The notes: a model not told the origin generated them from the sequence alone. A stretch of 64,000 bases of DNA from Trichomonas vaginalis G3 (GCF_026262505.1 NC_067203.1:9548001-9612000); one strand, 5' to 3'; counted from the stretch's first letter, positions 38,374 to 48,178 are shown. Program-made: numbers and translations.

Positions 38374-39641
38374 ATTTAGGTACCCTATTCAATTTCTATC
38401 GTCACCATATGGAGAGGTCAGGCCCATATCATAAAACATTAAGTTTGGACTTACTAAGACATGTAAGAATTACCTTGCTTGTATAGGGGCATTAAATACT
38501 TTTAGATGCTAAAATCTTCAAAATTAATTTAATTTGATATTCAAAATATGCACGAAAACGTAAATAAATACGGATCTAGCTCTCACATATCTCTATTTTA
38601 AGCATTGATAAGTATTTCTACATTCTATTTTAAAAAATATTCAAATTTCACAATATTCTTTTCATTGATAATCTACATATTAACGAGAATGATATAACTT
38701 TTCATGTGTTTAGAAGTTCTTAGCTTTAGTACTGTATTGTTGAAAAAATTATTGAAGACTTTTTTCTTTTTGAGAAATTAATGCAATAACCAAAGAGGAA
38801 TTGCATATGCTGCGCACTAAAATTATAGAAATGTCTCTAATTAGACACAAATAGAGATATTCGGAAATAAAAATTTGAAATTTTGATCAAAAACGCTATT
38901 TTCTAATCATTTTTATTTTAACTATATATAAAGTATCTTTTTCTATAATTTATACTTGATGGTTTAAAAGACGTTTAGACTCAAAATTTTACTGCATTTC
39001 ATGTGGTAACTATGCTTTATCACTAACTACCTCCTTGTTTCAACCCTGAACAATATATTATACCTCCCAATGCAGGTATTACTCCAACAAAATTAGCAAT
39101 TTGGCTATTGTCTAAAATTTTCTCAAAGAAAGAGGAGTAAAGTCTCATTTTTAGAATTCGAGCTATATTAGAATGCAACTTAGACAAAAGGTTACAGTTT
39201 CAATACACATATTCAAAAAATTTGCAGTCGAAATTTAAGATAAAGTACAATTTCCAAAAAAGAGTATCGAATCAGTGCACAAATATGCATTTACATGCTT
39301 ACACTAGCTTGCACTAGTATTAATAATTTTGAAATTAATTTTCAAATTATTCCCATACCTTTTGCAAAATTATTATGCTTATGATTCTAAGCATAGTTAA
39401 GCGATCTCGAATTTGAATTGCTAAGAAAAAATAATTAGTAAAAAATTTGTCTATGCATTCTGTATGATGCTACTAACTATATTAGCAGCATACCTAAAAT
39501 CTTTTCAATATTTTTGAGGGAATTTGAATGGTACCGGTTGAGAGCTTTTTTAATTAAGGTACTATTTCGATAGAATTTGAATGGTACCCCTTCAATTTTG
39601 TGAGGGACCCCCTTTCATTTTTTGAATAGGGTGCCTTAAAT
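38374..39641. mobile_element. Possible decayed DNA transposon or large MITE, ~1.27 kb
   Basis: The left end (ATTTAGGTACCCTATTCAA, 38,374-38,392) and the complement of the right end (ATTTAAGGCACCCTATTCAA, 39,622-39,641) match over about 19 bases with one indel and one substitution. Two further related segments, GAATTTGAATGGTACC, lie as direct repeats at about 39,520 and 39,571. The interior is AT-rich and non-coding, so any transposase is gone. No target duplication could be fixed. Confidence 0.4.
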
Positions 39642-40239
39642 GAAAAAAGGACCTTATTTGATAATTGAATTCTTTCTCCTTGTTACATTTCTTTTCATTA
39701 TACTTCCTTCCATTTAATATAAAATTAATATATATTCACATTTGATTGATAACTCTTTATTATGAAGGTGCTTCATAGAATTTGATTTTGAAAATTTTGA
39801 TAAACATTGTATTGTTGGGTGATTTTTTTGCATCTATGAGAATTTGGTGAAATATTTACATTTTTCAACCAGTTTGCTCCTCATTTATGATATGGAAAAA
39901 AGAAATGAATTTTTTAGAAAAATTAATAAAAGAACTATTTAAACATCAATGGTATATAAGGGTTTCGTTTTGCTAAAATTGTCACTTTTATAGCATATTT
40001 GTTTTTGGATGTTTTGCGAAACCAAAAAAAAACTGAGTAGGTGACAAAAGTGCATACTCTTAAACAACCGTCGGATTTCCGGGTGAAATCGTGACACACT
40101 TTCGTCTTTCGTAGGCAGTGGTGGTTGTTACAAAAGGTAACTTCGAATGTAGCGTGAAATCTGCAAAAAAAATTCTGAAATTTGAATGGAGAACACAAAA
40201 ATTGAATAGTTTACGTCAATAAAAAAGAGAAAAATGAAG

Positions 40240-40315
40240 CTAATGTGTCTCGAACCTAGGACTTAGAGCAGCAATACCACTGTTTATAACATTACACTAC
40301 ATGCATCTCTCACCT
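40240..40315 (-). pseudogene. tRNA-like relic
   Basis: The minus strand has an A-box-like TAGTGTAATG and a B-box-like GGTTCGAGAC at tRNA spacing, but the acceptor, anticodon and T stems do not pair. It may be a dead tRNA or a tRNA-derived SINE head. Confidence 0.3.
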
Positions 40316-40903
40316 CAGTGAATGAGATCAACTATATGATAACTTTTTCCCCATTATATTCTTGTGGAAAAGTGACAAATAGCAACTTTGACCCTCTCTC
40401 AAAAAAAACTATGATATACAATGTGTGTGTAAAGAAAATACTTTATTTACTAGTTAAAAAATCATTTGGTATTGATCAAGTTATTTTTTCTGGATAAGAT
40501 ATTATATGGATAATTGGATAGAAAATACAATTATATAATCTTGTACCTGGTTTAATTAAGCTAATTGTCATCAGAAACTTGTAATTTTTATGAATTTCAG
40601 ATTTTCTTTTCATTACTGCTTTTCTTAATAGGTCAAGTTCTTATTTACGTTATAAAGTATGATATTTACAAATATCAAGTTATCATGTTTTTTGAGAAAT
40701 TATGAGTAGTAGGATATGATGGGTTTAGTGACTTTTTTTGTAAACGTAAGAATTCATACAATATCGAGCGATTTTGTATCATTTTTTTTAACATATGAAG
40801 TAAAAAATGTATGATTCTTACGGTTTTTATTCTTACGTTTTTGAATAAATCAAGATTTAAAAAATTTTCAAAATTGTAAGACATTTACACTCAGCCCAAA
40901 CAT

Positions 40904-40909
40904 AATGAA
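40904..40909. repeat. Left target-site duplication AATGAA
   Basis: Identical to 63,628-63,633. Six bases is the usual Maverick/Polinton target duplication length. The adjoining A-run makes the exact border uncertain by a few bases. Confidence 0.7.
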
Positions 40910-40967
40910 AAAAAAAAAAAAAAAAAAAAGGTAGTGGGGCTTCCAGGCACTTCGTGCCCTCTAGCCC
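40910..40967. repeat. Left terminal inverted repeat
   Basis: An A-run of about 20 followed by 38 bases that match the complement of 63,562-63,599 with four mismatches. It contains the palindrome GGCACTTCGTGCC, able to form a 5-bp hairpin with a three-base loop. Confidence 0.85.
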
Positions 40968-41022
40968 CCCGTCACTTTTCTGTCACTTTTCAGGAAAAAA
41001 ATTTTTATTATATATATATAAA

Positions 41023-41840
41023 ATGAATTTTACAAAACCACCGTTACCCTTCTTTGGAAATAAGAGTAGATGTAAAGATATTCTATTGAGAGAACTTAAG
41101 AAACTACCGAATGGTCTAACATTTGTAGACTTGTTCGGTGGAAGTTTCTATATATCTCATTTGTGCCATACAATATTTCCTGACTCAAAGATTATATGCA
41201 ATGACTTCGACAACTATATGAACCGTCTCAAACATATACCAGACACAAACAAAATATTGAAAGAGTTAAAAGAAAAGATACCTATAGGTAAGATGGAACG
41301 TATACCATTAGATAAGAAAAATACTGTCAGAGAGGTTTTGAAAAGGCAGAGTATATTGACTGGGATAGTATATCTGCTAGACTATTATATAGTGGTGCTA
41401 TAAGAGTTCATGACATTGAAACACTTATGTCAAAAGTTTTATATCTTAACTATACAAATGTTTTCAAAGAGAACATAGAAAAATATATTGAGGGTATAGA
41501 GTTTGTGAGATGTCATTGGACAGATTTGTATGAAAAATATAAAGACAAGGAAAATGTTTTCTTTATAGTGGACCCGCCGTTCTTTAACACATGGGATTTT
41601 CAATACCAAGTAGACTGGACTTTGAGAGACTCTTTAGAAACTTTAGACGTTTTACATAACCATCCATGCTTTTACTTTACATCCGATAAAAGTGGTTTGG
41701 AAAGTGTCATGAGATGGTTAGAGGACATACATGACTATGAGTTTAGATACGATAAGATAGAATATGAGAGAGGTCCTATAAACTGGAGAAAGTGTCATAA
41801 CAAAGAAATTTTACTAGTAAGTAAATGTGGTTTGAAATAG
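41023..41840 (+). pseudogene. Polinton part: Dam/D12-class N6-adenine DNA methylase, broken
   Basis: Motifs of the D12 (Dam-like) class are visible: PPLPFFGNKSR at the N-terminus, FVDLFGG as the cofactor loop, NDFD, and a VDPPFF form of the catalytic DPPY. Members methylate adenine in DNA, often to mark the element's own genome or evade restriction. It sits right next to the left inverted repeat. About one break. It is an unusual cargo for a Polinton. Confidence 0.7.
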
Positions 41841-41979
41841 GACTACTTTTTTAGGTTTTTTCCATTGTGTCATTTACTTATTTGACGTGGCAGAAAGATA
41901 TAGAGAATATGAAGATGAACCAATGCCTGCAAATGTTCAGCATATGTACTCGTAAGAGATATTTTTATCTAATATTAAA

Positions 41980-42291
41980 ATGGACGCACAGAACTTAGCG
42001 AATGCACAGCAACCTGGACAACCAAACCCAGAGAATATTCCAAATGAAGTTAGAATACAAACTGCAATGGCAAACTATGGTCAAGTGCCAACAGATGTAC
42101 AAATGCAAACTGCCATGTCAAATGACGCTGCGTTAGGTTTGCCACCATGGTATGCAAATATGAGATGGAAAGAGTTTTATACAAACCCTGAAGTGGGATA
42201 TAAAAACTTTATGCAGATGACGCGAACACAGGAGTTGACCCAGAATATGTTTTCTACCAGAGGAGAAACAGAATGTATGAGCTCCAGTTAA
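41980..42291 (+). CDS. Polinton part: small Asn/Gln-rich protein, unknown
   Basis: About 103 residues. It contains a twofold repeat of an ExxIQTAMANYGQVPTD kind (RIQTAMANYG and QMQTAMSNDA). No domain recognised. It lies between the methylase and a small amphipathic protein, in a cluster of likely virion accessory genes. Confidence 0.4.
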   Translation: MDAQNLANAQQPGQPNPENIPNEVRIQTAMANYGQVPTDVQMQTAMSNDAALGLPPWYANMRWKEFYTNPEVGYKNFMQMTRTQELTQNMFSTRGETECMSSS

Positions 42292-42359
42292 AGAATGCTA
42301 TGGAACTCAACAGGAAACGTAAGAGACTAGGTGGACATTAGATTTTTACATATAGTAAA

Positions 42360-42602
42360 ATGGGTTTCTTCAGTAAGATAGGAAACTTCTTTCGAAATGT
42401 TGGAAGAGGTATATGGAATGGAATAAAATCTGTCGGAAGAGGAATTTGGAACGGTGTCAAAAATATTGGTAAAAGAGTAGGTCAGTTCGTTGGTATTATA
42501 CCTAAAGACCCTGAACCAGAAGAACAAGCTCCTGTAATACAACAGCCTGAACCTGCACCACAGTCAAGTTGGCAACCAAATCCAACACCTCAACCGTATT
42601 AA
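42360..42602 (+). CDS. Polinton part: small amphipathic Gly/Trp protein
   Basis: 80 residues. The N-terminal half has a repeated GRGIWNGIKSVGRGIWNGVK pattern forming an amphipathic, basic helix; the C-terminal half is Pro/Gln-rich. In texture it resembles membrane-active minor virion proteins such as adenovirus pVI, but that role is inference. Confidence 0.5.
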   Translation: MGFFSKIGNFFRNVGRGIWNGIKSVGRGIWNGVKNIGKRVGQFVGIIPKDPEPEEQAPVIQQPEPAPQSSWQPNPTPQPY

Positions 42603-42606
42603 AAAA

Positions 42607-43455
42607 TTATATTTTTACCGTTCGATAGTAGTTGTATATGAAACTAAGTTCTAAGTAAAACACATGGTATAATGGAATTATTCTTTTTCTTCCATCTGTA
42701 GTAAACCATACTTGAAAGTCTGAAATACTTCCACTTGGTGGTTCGTATAACTTTGTAGGTTTTTCGTAAAAGTCATTTGCCAAGCATAAGAAAGAGTTTT
42801 GGGCGCCAGAAAATGAAGCATGAACAATAATAGCATCTTGGTCGAAAACATCTTTAAATAAATATGGTTCATCTCTTGCATATCGACTGTAAATATTTGC
42901 TAAAGGAAGTTCGACTTTCTGATTTAACATTCTTTGCAAATAATACCATGACATTGCAGTGAATTCTGTATATATTTGTTCGTCTTTCTTTGGATTGTCT
43001 TCGTAGATTTGAAATGACACTTGTGAATTTTGTTTGTCATATACAATTCTCACATAAAGTGTGCTCTCGGTATTTGCATATTCATCAGCATATTTTGCAT
43101 AACATGAATTTATTTTATCTTCTATATTTTTTAACGCAGTCTGTAGAGAAGATGAAAGGTCAACTTGTATTAGCTCAATTTCTTCCCACATTTTTCGTTT
43201 CCCTTCAGATATATAATCTATATGAAACCTTACAATAAATGGAAAACTTTTATCTTCTACAGACACAAACTTCATTCTACGAAAGCCAATAGCTTTTGTG
43301 ACAGATGGGTCTCTTAACCATCTTAATGGGTAGTCAAAACGATAGCCTTCATGCTTTACGGTCTCTGTCTCAAACTTTTGACCGACATTAGTAAAAAGTT
43401 CATCTAATGGTTTAGTTGTAGCAACTCTTGAATTTTCTTTTTCTATTGAAAGCAT
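42607..43455 (-). CDS. Polinton part: probable virion structural protein, unknown
   Basis: 282 residues, open throughout, beta-rich, with no signal peptide or membrane segment. The middle (RKMWEEIELIQVDLSSSLQT, YVRIVYDKQNSQVSFQIYED) and the end (a Tyr-rich LYHVFYLELSFIYNYY) look like a jelly-roll or other capsid-associated fold, but no family match is certain. It is antiparallel to its neighbours, just upstream of the fibre-like gene. Confidence 0.45.
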   Translation of the reverse strand: MLSIEKENSRVATTKPLDELFTNVGQKFETETVKHEGYRFDYPLRWLRDPSVTKAIGFRRMKFVSVEDKSFPFIVRFHIDYISEGKRKMWEEIELIQVDLSSSLQTALKNIEDKINSCYAKYADEYANTESTLYVRIVYDKQNSQVSFQIYEDNPKKDEQIYTEFTAMSWYYLQRMLNQKVELPLANIYSRYARDEPYLFKDVFDQDAIIVHASFSGAQNSFLCLANDFYEKPTKLYEPPSGSISDFQVWFTTDGRKRIIPLYHVFYLELSFIYNYYRTVKI

Positions 43456-43473
43456 ATTTTATCTAGAATAAAA

Positions 43474-44862
43474 ATGTCGAAAGATATTGCTTCCATGAGA
43501 GAAATACAACACAACCGACAACTCATTATGCAAGCTCTAAATAAGAACACAACAAACTTTTCAAACTATTCTAAGATATCTGAGTCATTGAAAGAAGGAA
43601 ACTTAAAACTGACATTAAACCCAATGACAGATGAGTTTCTATTTCAAGACAAGAAGAACAATACTGTCTGTATAAATCCAACAAAAGGAACTTTAAACGA
43701 GAAACCTATAAATGAACTTCTTTTGAAAGCAGATGTTGACAACAAAGCTGACAAAGAGTATGTAGACGATGCAATAGCAAAAGAAGAAGAAAGAGCTAAC
43801 AAAGCTTATGCAACAAAAGAGGATGTTGAAAAGAAAGCAGATAAAACATATGTTGACGATGAGTTAGCATGTGTGACTAGTGCGTTAGTGAAGAAGGCAT
43901 ATAAGGAATATGTGGATGAAAAAGACAATGAAATTAAAGAAAGGGTTGACTGGTACCATGAACGGACATCGAAGATTTTAAAAACTAAAGCCGATACAGG
44001 ATGGGTTTCAGGGTGTTTAGACCTTAAAGCCGACAAGAACCATACACATACCATTGCAAATATTGCAAACTTACAAGAAACCTTAAACAGGAAAAGTGAC
44101 GTTGGACATACACATACCATTGCAAATATTGCAAACTTACAAGAAAAGTTAGATGACAAAGCTGACAAGAACCATACACATACAAGTTTTACAACTGTTG
44201 CTATAGAAAATATTGAAGGAACGGTTGAAGAAACTGGTGGGGATGTATTAGATTGGAAACCTCCTAACTTTCCAGAAGGTTTAACATCGGATAAAAACAT
44301 AACAACGATGAGATACATTAGATGTAGAGATGTTTATGTCATGGAGGATGAAAATAAAGTTAAATTCACTGCTCAAGATTTATATGACAAGAAAGCAGAC
44401 AAAAAAGAGCTTCAAACATTAAAGACAGAAATACTTCAAACCATTTACCCGGTTGGTTCTATTTATACGTCAATGAACTCTACCAGACCAGAAGTAGTAC
44501 TTGGTTTTGGAACTTGGACTCAAATACTCGAAAGTTTTTTGTATTGTGCACACACTCCAAAGAAAACAGGTGGAAGTAAAACGATATCTGTCGACAACTT
44601 GCCACCACATAGTCATTCTGGTACAACAAACTTTTCTGGCGACCATAGCCACTCATTAAGAGACCACCCATTATACAACTCAGAGTATGAAGCTGGCTAT
44701 GACGTTTTATCTCCAGATTATAACCATTCAGCAAAAAAGACTTTTCGACAAACTGAACCAGGAGGAAACCACCAACATACTTTTACAACAACATCTACAG
44801 GACTAGGTAAAAAATACATGCCACCTTACATGACAGTTTGTGCATGGTATAGAATTGCTTAG
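43474..44862 (+). CDS. Polinton part: phage-tail-collar-like fibre protein
   Basis: 462 residues, open throughout. It has an N-terminal helical part, then a run of KADKxYVDD-type coiled-coil repeats and two exact copies of HTHTIANIANLQE. The C-terminal about 145 residues have the hallmarks of phage tail-collar/short-fibre domains: YPVGSIYTSMN, FGTWTQI, TGGSKT, LPPHSHSG, further HSH and HQH histidine pairs, and a final PPYMTVCAWYRIA. In phages the domain is trimeric, binds metal through His and recognises the host surface. Here it would be an attachment protein. It overlaps the end of the integrase gene tail to tail by a few bases. Confidence 0.8.
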   Translation: MSKDIASMREIQHNRQLIMQALNKNTTNFSNYSKISESLKEGNLKLTLNPMTDEFLFQDKKNNTVCINPTKGTLNEKPINELLLKADVDNKADKEYVDDAIAKEEERANKAYATKEDVEKKADKTYVDDELACVTSALVKKAYKEYVDEKDNEIKERVDWYHERTSKILKTKADTGWVSGCLDLKADKNHTHTIANIANLQETLNRKSDVGHTHTIANIANLQEKLDDKADKNHTHTSFTTVAIENIEGTVEETGGDVLDWKPPNFPEGLTSDKNITTMRYIRCRDVYVMEDENKVKFTAQDLYDKKADKKELQTLKTEILQTIYPVGSIYTSMNSTRPEVVLGFGTWTQILESFLYCAHTPKKTGGSKTISVDNLPPHSHSGTTNFSGDHSHSLRDHPLYNSEYEAGYDVLSPDYNHSAKKTFRQTEPGGNHQHTFTTTSTGLGKKYMPPYMTVCAWYRIA

Positions 44863-45818
44863 TCGTCATTTTCAACTTCTTTAGCATATTCGTCAGGAGT
44901 TGTCTTATATTTGTTTGGAACTGTCTTTGAAAGTATACCACCTTGAACCTTAACAAGTTTGAAACGAGGTCTGACAATAGTAGTTTTATCTTCTGCTTGC
45001 AGTCTGTACATTTTGCCATGTTTGCCTAAAACTTCATAATATTCTCTTGTATACTTTCTTCTATTTTTACGAACACGAATGCGAGTACCTGTCGAGTTCC
45101 CATTGTTGTCATAGTCAATAGTATTTTCATATGGGTCGCGTTTAGGTATTTCTATTTTTACTTTGTCACCTTTCTGAAGTTTGAAGCCTGGCATTCTTTC
45201 TTGTTTGTCTCTTTTGACTAAACTATTAAATATATAGTCTTTCTCTAAGTCAGGGTTGTTTTTCATTTCTTCAGGGGAATGGTTTCCCAAACCTTTTTGT
45301 TTACGGCTATTGTAAATATTTAAAACTTGTCTCATCTTTGCCATGGAGAAGTGTCTGTACTTGTCGTCATATGACATTTCATCTACCTCACCACCTTGTG
45401 GTTGGTTTAAGTCTCTTAAGATTTTTATACAACTGTCAATGACACCAAGAGCAGAATGGTTTTGGTCGACAATGAAATATTGGTTTACATTTTTTGAACG
45501 CAGATAGTTTTTTACATCATCTGATTTGAAAGAACTTTCACAGTCAGATGTCAGTTTTGTTGGATGGTATTTGTCAACGAATATTGTCAAAGCAGTTTTC
45601 ACATCTAAAATATTTTTGGACCATAATGGTATGGCTTCACAGTATCTTGTGTTTTGACCGACAAATATTAGCCAGTATGGTGGTCCATCTTCTCTATACC
45701 TCGGAATGTTTTCCAAGATATCCATAAACCAAGCATTTGGTGTTGAACTAAAGATTTTTACCATGAGTGCTTTCTTTGTTGCCTTAGAAACATAGGGGTC
45801 CTTGTTTGGATTCGTCAT
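44859..45818 (-). CDS. Polinton part: retroviral-type integrase
   Basis: 319 residues. An rve integrase core (about 25-150) has the order of acidic motifs expected for DDE enzymes (WFMDILENIP, then TSDCESSF, then an HSALGVIDSCIKIL helix). A C-terminal chromo/SH3-like basic domain follows (FKLQKGDKVKIEIPKRDPYE, then YYEVLGKHGKMYRLQAED). It is the hallmark enzyme of Polintons, cutting and joining the element ends. Looks whole. Confidence 0.85.
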   Translation of the reverse strand: MTNPNKDPYVSKATKKALMVKIFSSTPNAWFMDILENIPRYREDGPPYWLIFVGQNTRYCEAIPLWSKNILDVKTALTIFVDKYHPTKLTSDCESSFKSDDVKNYLRSKNVNQYFIVDQNHSALGVIDSCIKILRDLNQPQGGEVDEMSYDDKYRHFSMAKMRQVLNIYNSRKQKGLGNHSPEEMKNNPDLEKDYIFNSLVKRDKQERMPGFKLQKGDKVKIEIPKRDPYENTIDYDNNGNSTGTRIRVRKNRRKYTREYYEVLGKHGKMYRLQAEDKTTIVRPRFKLVKVQGGILSKTVPNKYKTTPDEYAKEVENDD

Positions 45819-45835
45819 TTTTTAACCCATAAGAA

Positions 45836-46249
45836 ATGGGTTTATTTGGCGCATTAGCAGGAGTTGCATCCAGATTTTTGCCCGCAGTGGGAACAATAGC
45901 CAGAGGTGCATTTGGAATTGGAAGGAAGATTTTGAGTACATTAGGTATACTTAAAGAGAAAGCACAACCTATTATACAAACTGTACAGAAAGGTTGGGAT
46001 GTAGCACGAGATGCAGCAAATCTTATTCCAAATCCTGAAACAAGAGGAAAAGTTCAAGGATGGATGGACAATGTAGGAAGACAAGCAGGAAACTATTATA
46101 ACAAAGCAAATGACTACTATAACCAAGCAGGACACTATATGGACCAAGGTGAAAGATTCTTTAACAGAGGATATAACCATGCACAACAATGGGTAAACAA
46201 CAACCAACCGCAACCACCTCAAACGTGGGAATGTAAAGTTTTTTACTGA
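45836..46249 (+). CDS. Polinton part: Gly/Ala-rich amphipathic virion-like protein
   Basis: 137 residues. The hydrophobic Gly/Ala N-terminus (MGLFGALAGVASRFLPAVGT) could insert in membranes; the rest is Asn/Gln/Tyr-rich with YYNKANDYYNQAGHYMDQGE repeats. It resembles minor membrane-active virion proteins. Divergent from the integrase by 17 bases. Confidence 0.5.
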   Translation: MGLFGALAGVASRFLPAVGTIARGAFGIGRKILSTLGILKEKAQPIIQTVQKGWDVARDAANLIPNPETRGKVQGWMDNVGRQAGNYYNKANDYYNQAGHYMDQGERFFNRGYNHAQQWVNNNQPQPPQTWECKVFY

Positions 46250-46258
46250 GATGAAATG
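46234..46258 (+). promoter_or_regulatory. Repeated upstream motif, copy 1
   Basis: AAGTTTTTTACTGAGATGAA; nearly the same 20 bases recur at about 46,410-46,430 directly before the next gene. A shared promoter or leader element is likely. Confidence 0.4.
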
Positions 46259-46278
46259 AACAATACAGCATTGAGAAA

Positions 46279-46410
46279 ATGGGTTCAAGATGGATTTGTC
46301 GACTTCCAGTAGTTACACAACCACGTGTTTGTCAAGTCCTCCCTATACCTCAGGAAGTTTTAGACCGACTTAAAAAACCTAAACAACCAGTTGAAAACAA
46401 AACAAACTAA
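46279..46410 (+). CDS. Polinton part: 43-residue protein, unknown
   Basis: Starts MGSRWICRLPVVTQPRVCQV and ends ENKTN. It lies between two genes that share the same upstream motif. Too short for a family call. Confidence 0.35.
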   Translation: MGSRWICRLPVVTQPRVCQVLPIPQEVLDRLKKPKQPVENKTN

Positions 46411-46429
46411 AATTTTTTACTGAGATGAA

Positions 46430-47014
46430 ATGACCGAAGAAGTTGAAACGGTAGATTTGACACCACAAACAAAAAGTTCAGAACCATTGTCAAAACCTGT
46501 CAAAGAACTTACAGATGAAGAGAAAAATTCAATAATAGAAAGTGCCAGGTCTGGAAATACAAACCCTAACTATAAAGTCACTTTTCATAGAAATGGAACG
46601 GCTAGTATCTCAAAAAAGAAACAGACTCTCACAAATAAAATATTGAAGTCTGAAGGAGTTAAAGAGACAACAGATGGGAAGGTATACTTCACGGACCAAC
46701 AGTTCATTATAGAACATCTCATTGACTTAGAGTCGAAATATTCTAAACTTTACAACAAACACAAAAAGTTGAAAGGAAAACAAAAACAAATGGCATATGA
46801 TATTTATGAAGATGTTGACGACACAACCATACCTGCAAGTGAAGTAAAGTCAGAGGAACCGAAAAGTGACGAAAAACCAATAGAAGAAGGGAAGCCAAAA
46901 ACTGAAGATAAACCAAAACCAAAGTTTAGTTTCAATACTAAACCAAGTCAACCTTCATTAGCTGGTATGGGTTGGCGTCAAAGACTTTTGGTAGCTGGTG
47001 GCTATGTTAAGTAA
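46430..47014 (+). CDS. Polinton part: charged Lys/Glu/Pro protein, unknown
   Basis: 194 residues. The N-terminal half includes a NYKVTFHRNGTASISKKKQT beta segment and a short coiled coil (LESKYSKLYNKHKKLKGKQK). The C-terminal half is a disordered SEEPKSDEKPIEEGKPKTED region ending in a GMGWRQRLLVAGGYVK helix. Possibly a scaffold or DNA-binding virion protein; family unknown. Confidence 0.45.
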   Translation: MTEEVETVDLTPQTKSSEPLSKPVKELTDEEKNSIIESARSGNTNPNYKVTFHRNGTASISKKKQTLTNKILKSEGVKETTDGKVYFTDQQFIIEHLIDLESKYSKLYNKHKKLKGKQKQMAYDIYEDVDDTTIPASEVKSEEPKSDEKPIEEGKPKTEDKPKPKFSFNTKPSQPSLAGMGWRQRLLVAGGYVK

Positions 47015-47167
47015 AGTAAAAACATTTTTTTATTTTTATTTGAAATGTACGCTGAGTTTGTTGGAGAAGACCGTTGGGAAACTTTTGTTAGATGAGAAAT
47101 ATGAAATGGCATACCATTTAAAATAAAACATTTTTTCAAAAAAAAACATTTTTTTATTTTATTTGAA

Positions 47168-47752
47168 ATGTACGCTGAGTTTGTTGGAGAAGACCGTTGG
47201 GAAACTTGTTTGTTAGATGAGAAATATGAAATTCACTGTTGTGAGTCATTTGAAGTCAGAAACAAAGAGACAAAAAGAGTTTTAAGCGAATGGGAGCGAA
47301 ATAACGGATATACTACTATGAAGATGGGTGGAAAACACTATTTTAAACATGTTGTCATTGCAACTCATTTTATACCGAATCCTAACAATTTACCTTTTGT
47401 AGACCATATAAACCGTATAAGAAACGACAATAGACTTGAGAACTTGCGTTGGGTCACTCGTTCTGAAAACAATAAGAACAAAAGCAAATTTCGAGATATT
47501 GTATTCGAATTTGTCGACGAACTAGAAGATGAAACAATTGAAATTACAGACTATGGCAAGCATACGCTTGAGTTTTACTACTATAGCGAAGAACAAGACT
47601 CTTTCTACTTTTATACCGGCGTAAACTATAGGAAATTACAAGTATGTTTTACTAAGGAAGGCTATGCTTATGTAAACGCTAGAGATGCAGATGGAAAATA
47701 CGTTAGACTATATCTTAACAAATTCAAGAAGCTATATGGCATACCATTTTAA
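47168..47752 (+). CDS. Polinton part: HNH endonuclease
   Basis: 194 residues. The HNH core is clear: FKHVVIATHFIPNPNNLPFV, DHINRIRNDNRLENLRWVT, then RSENNKNK, as in phage-type homing endonucleases. The C-terminal third is beta-rich and may contact DNA. A remnant of a second copy of the same gene lies just upstream. It looks whole and could be a homing passenger of the element. Confidence 0.75.
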   Translation: MYAEFVGEDRWETCLLDEKYEIHCCESFEVRNKETKRVLSEWERNNGYTTMKMGGKHYFKHVVIATHFIPNPNNLPFVDHINRIRNDNRLENLRWVTRSENNKNKSKFRDIVFEFVDELEDETIEITDYGKHTLEFYYYSEEQDSFYFYTGVNYRKLQVCFTKEGYAYVNARDADGKYVRLYLNKFKKLYGIPF

Positions 47753-48103
47753 AAAAAACATTTTTTTACATATATTAAATGCTTCAGGTTGAAAGAATAC
47801 GGTGGAGCCAAAAGTGGCTCGACCTCAAAACAAGCATTTTATGAGCTTACTAAGGGCGTTATGAATGAATTCAAAGGTATTTACATACATCCTGACCTCG
47901 TTCATTTTGTTGCTAAATTCAGACAAAAATAATGTTTAGGGTAGATGGGTATATCTAACCTCTTTTCTAACCTCTTTTCTACCCTCTTGAATTTTCATGA
48001 ATTTCCTTAAGATAGAAAAAAATAAAACTAACTTTATTTTTTTTAAGTTTGGTCATCCTTCACTGTATGACAAATATACTATATTTTACTTAAAAATATG
48101 CAA

Positions 48104-48178
48104 GCGGCTCATAGCTCAGTGGTATGGGCTACCTCGCTACAGGCGTCGAAGACCTCGGTTCAAATCCCGATTCGCGCA
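48104..48178 (+). pseudogene. tRNA-like sequence inside the Polinton
   Basis: Contains a perfect A-box core (TAGCTCAGTGG) and B-box core (GGTTCAAATCC) at tRNA spacing, and a D-arm that pairs. The acceptor arms and anticodon arm do not pair well and the T-arm pairs only with an enlarged loop. It is therefore a relic or an unusual pol III promoter rather than a working tRNA. Confidence 0.45.

Larger units (their letters stand above)
38304..40903. other. 2.6-kb gene-free region left of the Polinton
   Basis: No supportable gene. It contains a 1.27-kb stretch bounded by inverted repeats (38,374-39,641) and a tRNA-like relic at about 40,240-40,315. Two open frames (39,935-40,198 and 40,675-40,884) are rejected. 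Confidence 0.5.

Noticed and set aside
39935-40198. 87-codon minus-strand frame
   Set aside because: No ATG start, odd Phe/Cys composition, lies in repetitive non-coding DNA.
40675-40884. 69-codon minus-strand frame
   Set aside because: Low-complexity AT-rich sequence with no domain; likely chance.
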